Part shown: piece by piece, positions 40,528 through 40,949 of the stretch | How the letters are laid out: every line of letters starts with the position of its first letter | Numbering within the stretch: the stretch's first letter is position 1 | NCBI GenBank assembly: GCA_016109435.1 | Contig: JAEILR010000005.1 | Coordinates: forward strand, 1-40,949 | DNA: 40,949 nucleotides | DNA from: Methanomassiliicoccus sp. | GTDB lineage: Archaea; Thermoplasmatota; Thermoplasmata; Methanomassiliicoccales; Methanomassiliicoccaceae | Direction: 5' to 3' | The notes under the pieces: model-generated | Databases searched by the model: none | What the model saw: the letters and a program-made list of their open reading frames with translations, nothing else | What the model was told of the DNA's origin: nothing | Made by a program: the position numbers and the translations under genes

Positions 40528-40949
40528 ATGATGGTCCAATGCAGCAAGTGCGGCAGGGAGGCCGTGACGTTCATCCGCTACAACGGCAGCCACCTATGCG
40601 CTTCCCACTTCTGCGAATTCGTCGAGAGGAGGGTGAAGAAGGAGCTGCGGGACCAGGTGGACCTTGGCGATACCAAGCACATAGCGGTGGCGGTCTCGGG
40701 AGGCAAGGACAGCCTCGCCGCCCTACTGCTGGTCCATGACATCCTGGGGGAACGGCGGGACGTGACCATATCGGCGATCACCGTGGACGAGGGGATCACC
40801 GGCTACCGCCCCGAGGCCCTTCGCCGGGCGAAGCAACTGTCGGGGAGATTGGGCATCGAGCATCATGTCATCGCCTTCGAGGATCACGTAGGGGTCACAA
40901 TGGACGAGACGTCCTCCTGTCTGGGGGAGCGCACCCCGTGCGCGTACTG
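40528..40949 (+). CDS. TtuA/NcsA-type tRNA 2-thiolation ATP pyrophosphatase, partial (window edge)
   Basis: About 140 residues are visible. An N-terminal zinc finger (CSKC ... HLCASHFC) is followed by the PP-loop SGGKDS (~59) and DEGITGYRPEALRRAK. The motif CLGERTPCAY carries a Cys of the later active-site group. This matches the TtuA/CTU1/NcsA family, which thiolates U34 or U54 of tRNA. TTATTAG (40501-40507) stands ~24 bases before ATG 40528 (or 40531), giving a leaderless start. The 3' end is outside the window. Confidence 0.85.
   Translation, partial: MMVQCSKCGREAVTFIRYNGSHLCASHFCEFVERRVKKELRDQVDLGDTKHIAVAVSGGKDSLAALLLVHDILGERRDVTISAITVDEGITGYRPEALRRAKQLSGRLGIEHHVIAFEDHVGVTMDETSSCLGERTPCAY

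Noticed and set aside
1..40949. CRISPR array, insertion sequence or prophage
   Set aside because: No regularly spaced direct repeats, transposase, integrase or phage structural genes were seen; the only mobile-type element is the intein.

Overview
The window is archaeal and most likely comes from a Thermoplasmata-type euryarchaeon close to the methanogenic order Methanomassiliicoccales. The archaeal signs are a replication factor C small subunit (with intein), ribosomal protein L40e, an archaeal-type topoisomerase I, MarC and TtuA/NcsA-like proteins, many TATA boxes 20-30 bases before start codons (leaderless mRNAs), and GC-rich codon use. The order-level guess rests on a nickel/cobalt-heavy gene set plus a DUF1638 protein. 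It is an inference, not proven by any single marker here.

Layout. Bases 1-4120 hold an Lhr-like helicase (3' end cut by the window edge), a gene desert with a structured inverted repeat, a zinc-ribbon membrane protein with an apparent frameshift, an Fe-S protein and a Fur-family regulator. Bases 4140-12900 hold the cobalt/nickel ECF transporter cbiMNQO, followed by CbiA/CfbB, a cysteine-rich-domain-CbiP fusion, a second CbiP lacking its glutaminase half, and an ATP-grasp ligase. Bases 12900-19860 hold small membrane and regulatory proteins, an AbiV-like HEPN protein, a DEAD-box RNA helicase, a DUF1638 protein, a bacterioferritin-like protein and a CorA-like protein. Bases 19855-28630 hold hypD, hypA, nth, folC-like, an AsnB-type ATP pyrophosphatase, nikR, topA and a G3E GTPase paired with a His-tailed protein. 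Bases 28900-35540 hold a CPA2 antiporter, a zinc-ribbon protein, OsmC, pncB, enolase, a receiver-DUF835 protein and L40e. Bases 35590-40949 hold rfcS with a 631-residue intein, two tandem zinc-ribbon/TM2 proteins, MarC and a partial TtuA-like enzyme.

Theme. Much of the window serves nickel and cobalt: uptake (cbiMNQO), sensing (Fur-like protein, NikR), insertion into hydrogenase (HypA, HypD), metallochaperone-type GTPase chemistry (COG0523 protein plus His-rich partner) and corrinoid or nickel-tetrapyrrole amidation (CbiA/CfbB, CbiP). The regulatory DNA supports a link. A perfect 19-bp palindrome sits at the Fur-like gene's own start, and the same AGTAAT/ATTACT half-sites recur, more widely spaced, in the cbiM promoter. 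A second 18-bp element is shared between the cbiM promoter and the intergenic region at 2045-2062.

Most unusual points: the divergent pair of CbiP proteins (one with glutaminase but an altered ATPase motif, one with the canonical motif but no glutaminase) next to an ATP-grasp ligase; the shared operators; the structured element at 1909-1997; two apparent frame defects (zinc-ribbon gene and cbiO start); and an endonuclease III with a Cys-to-His change at a cluster ligand.
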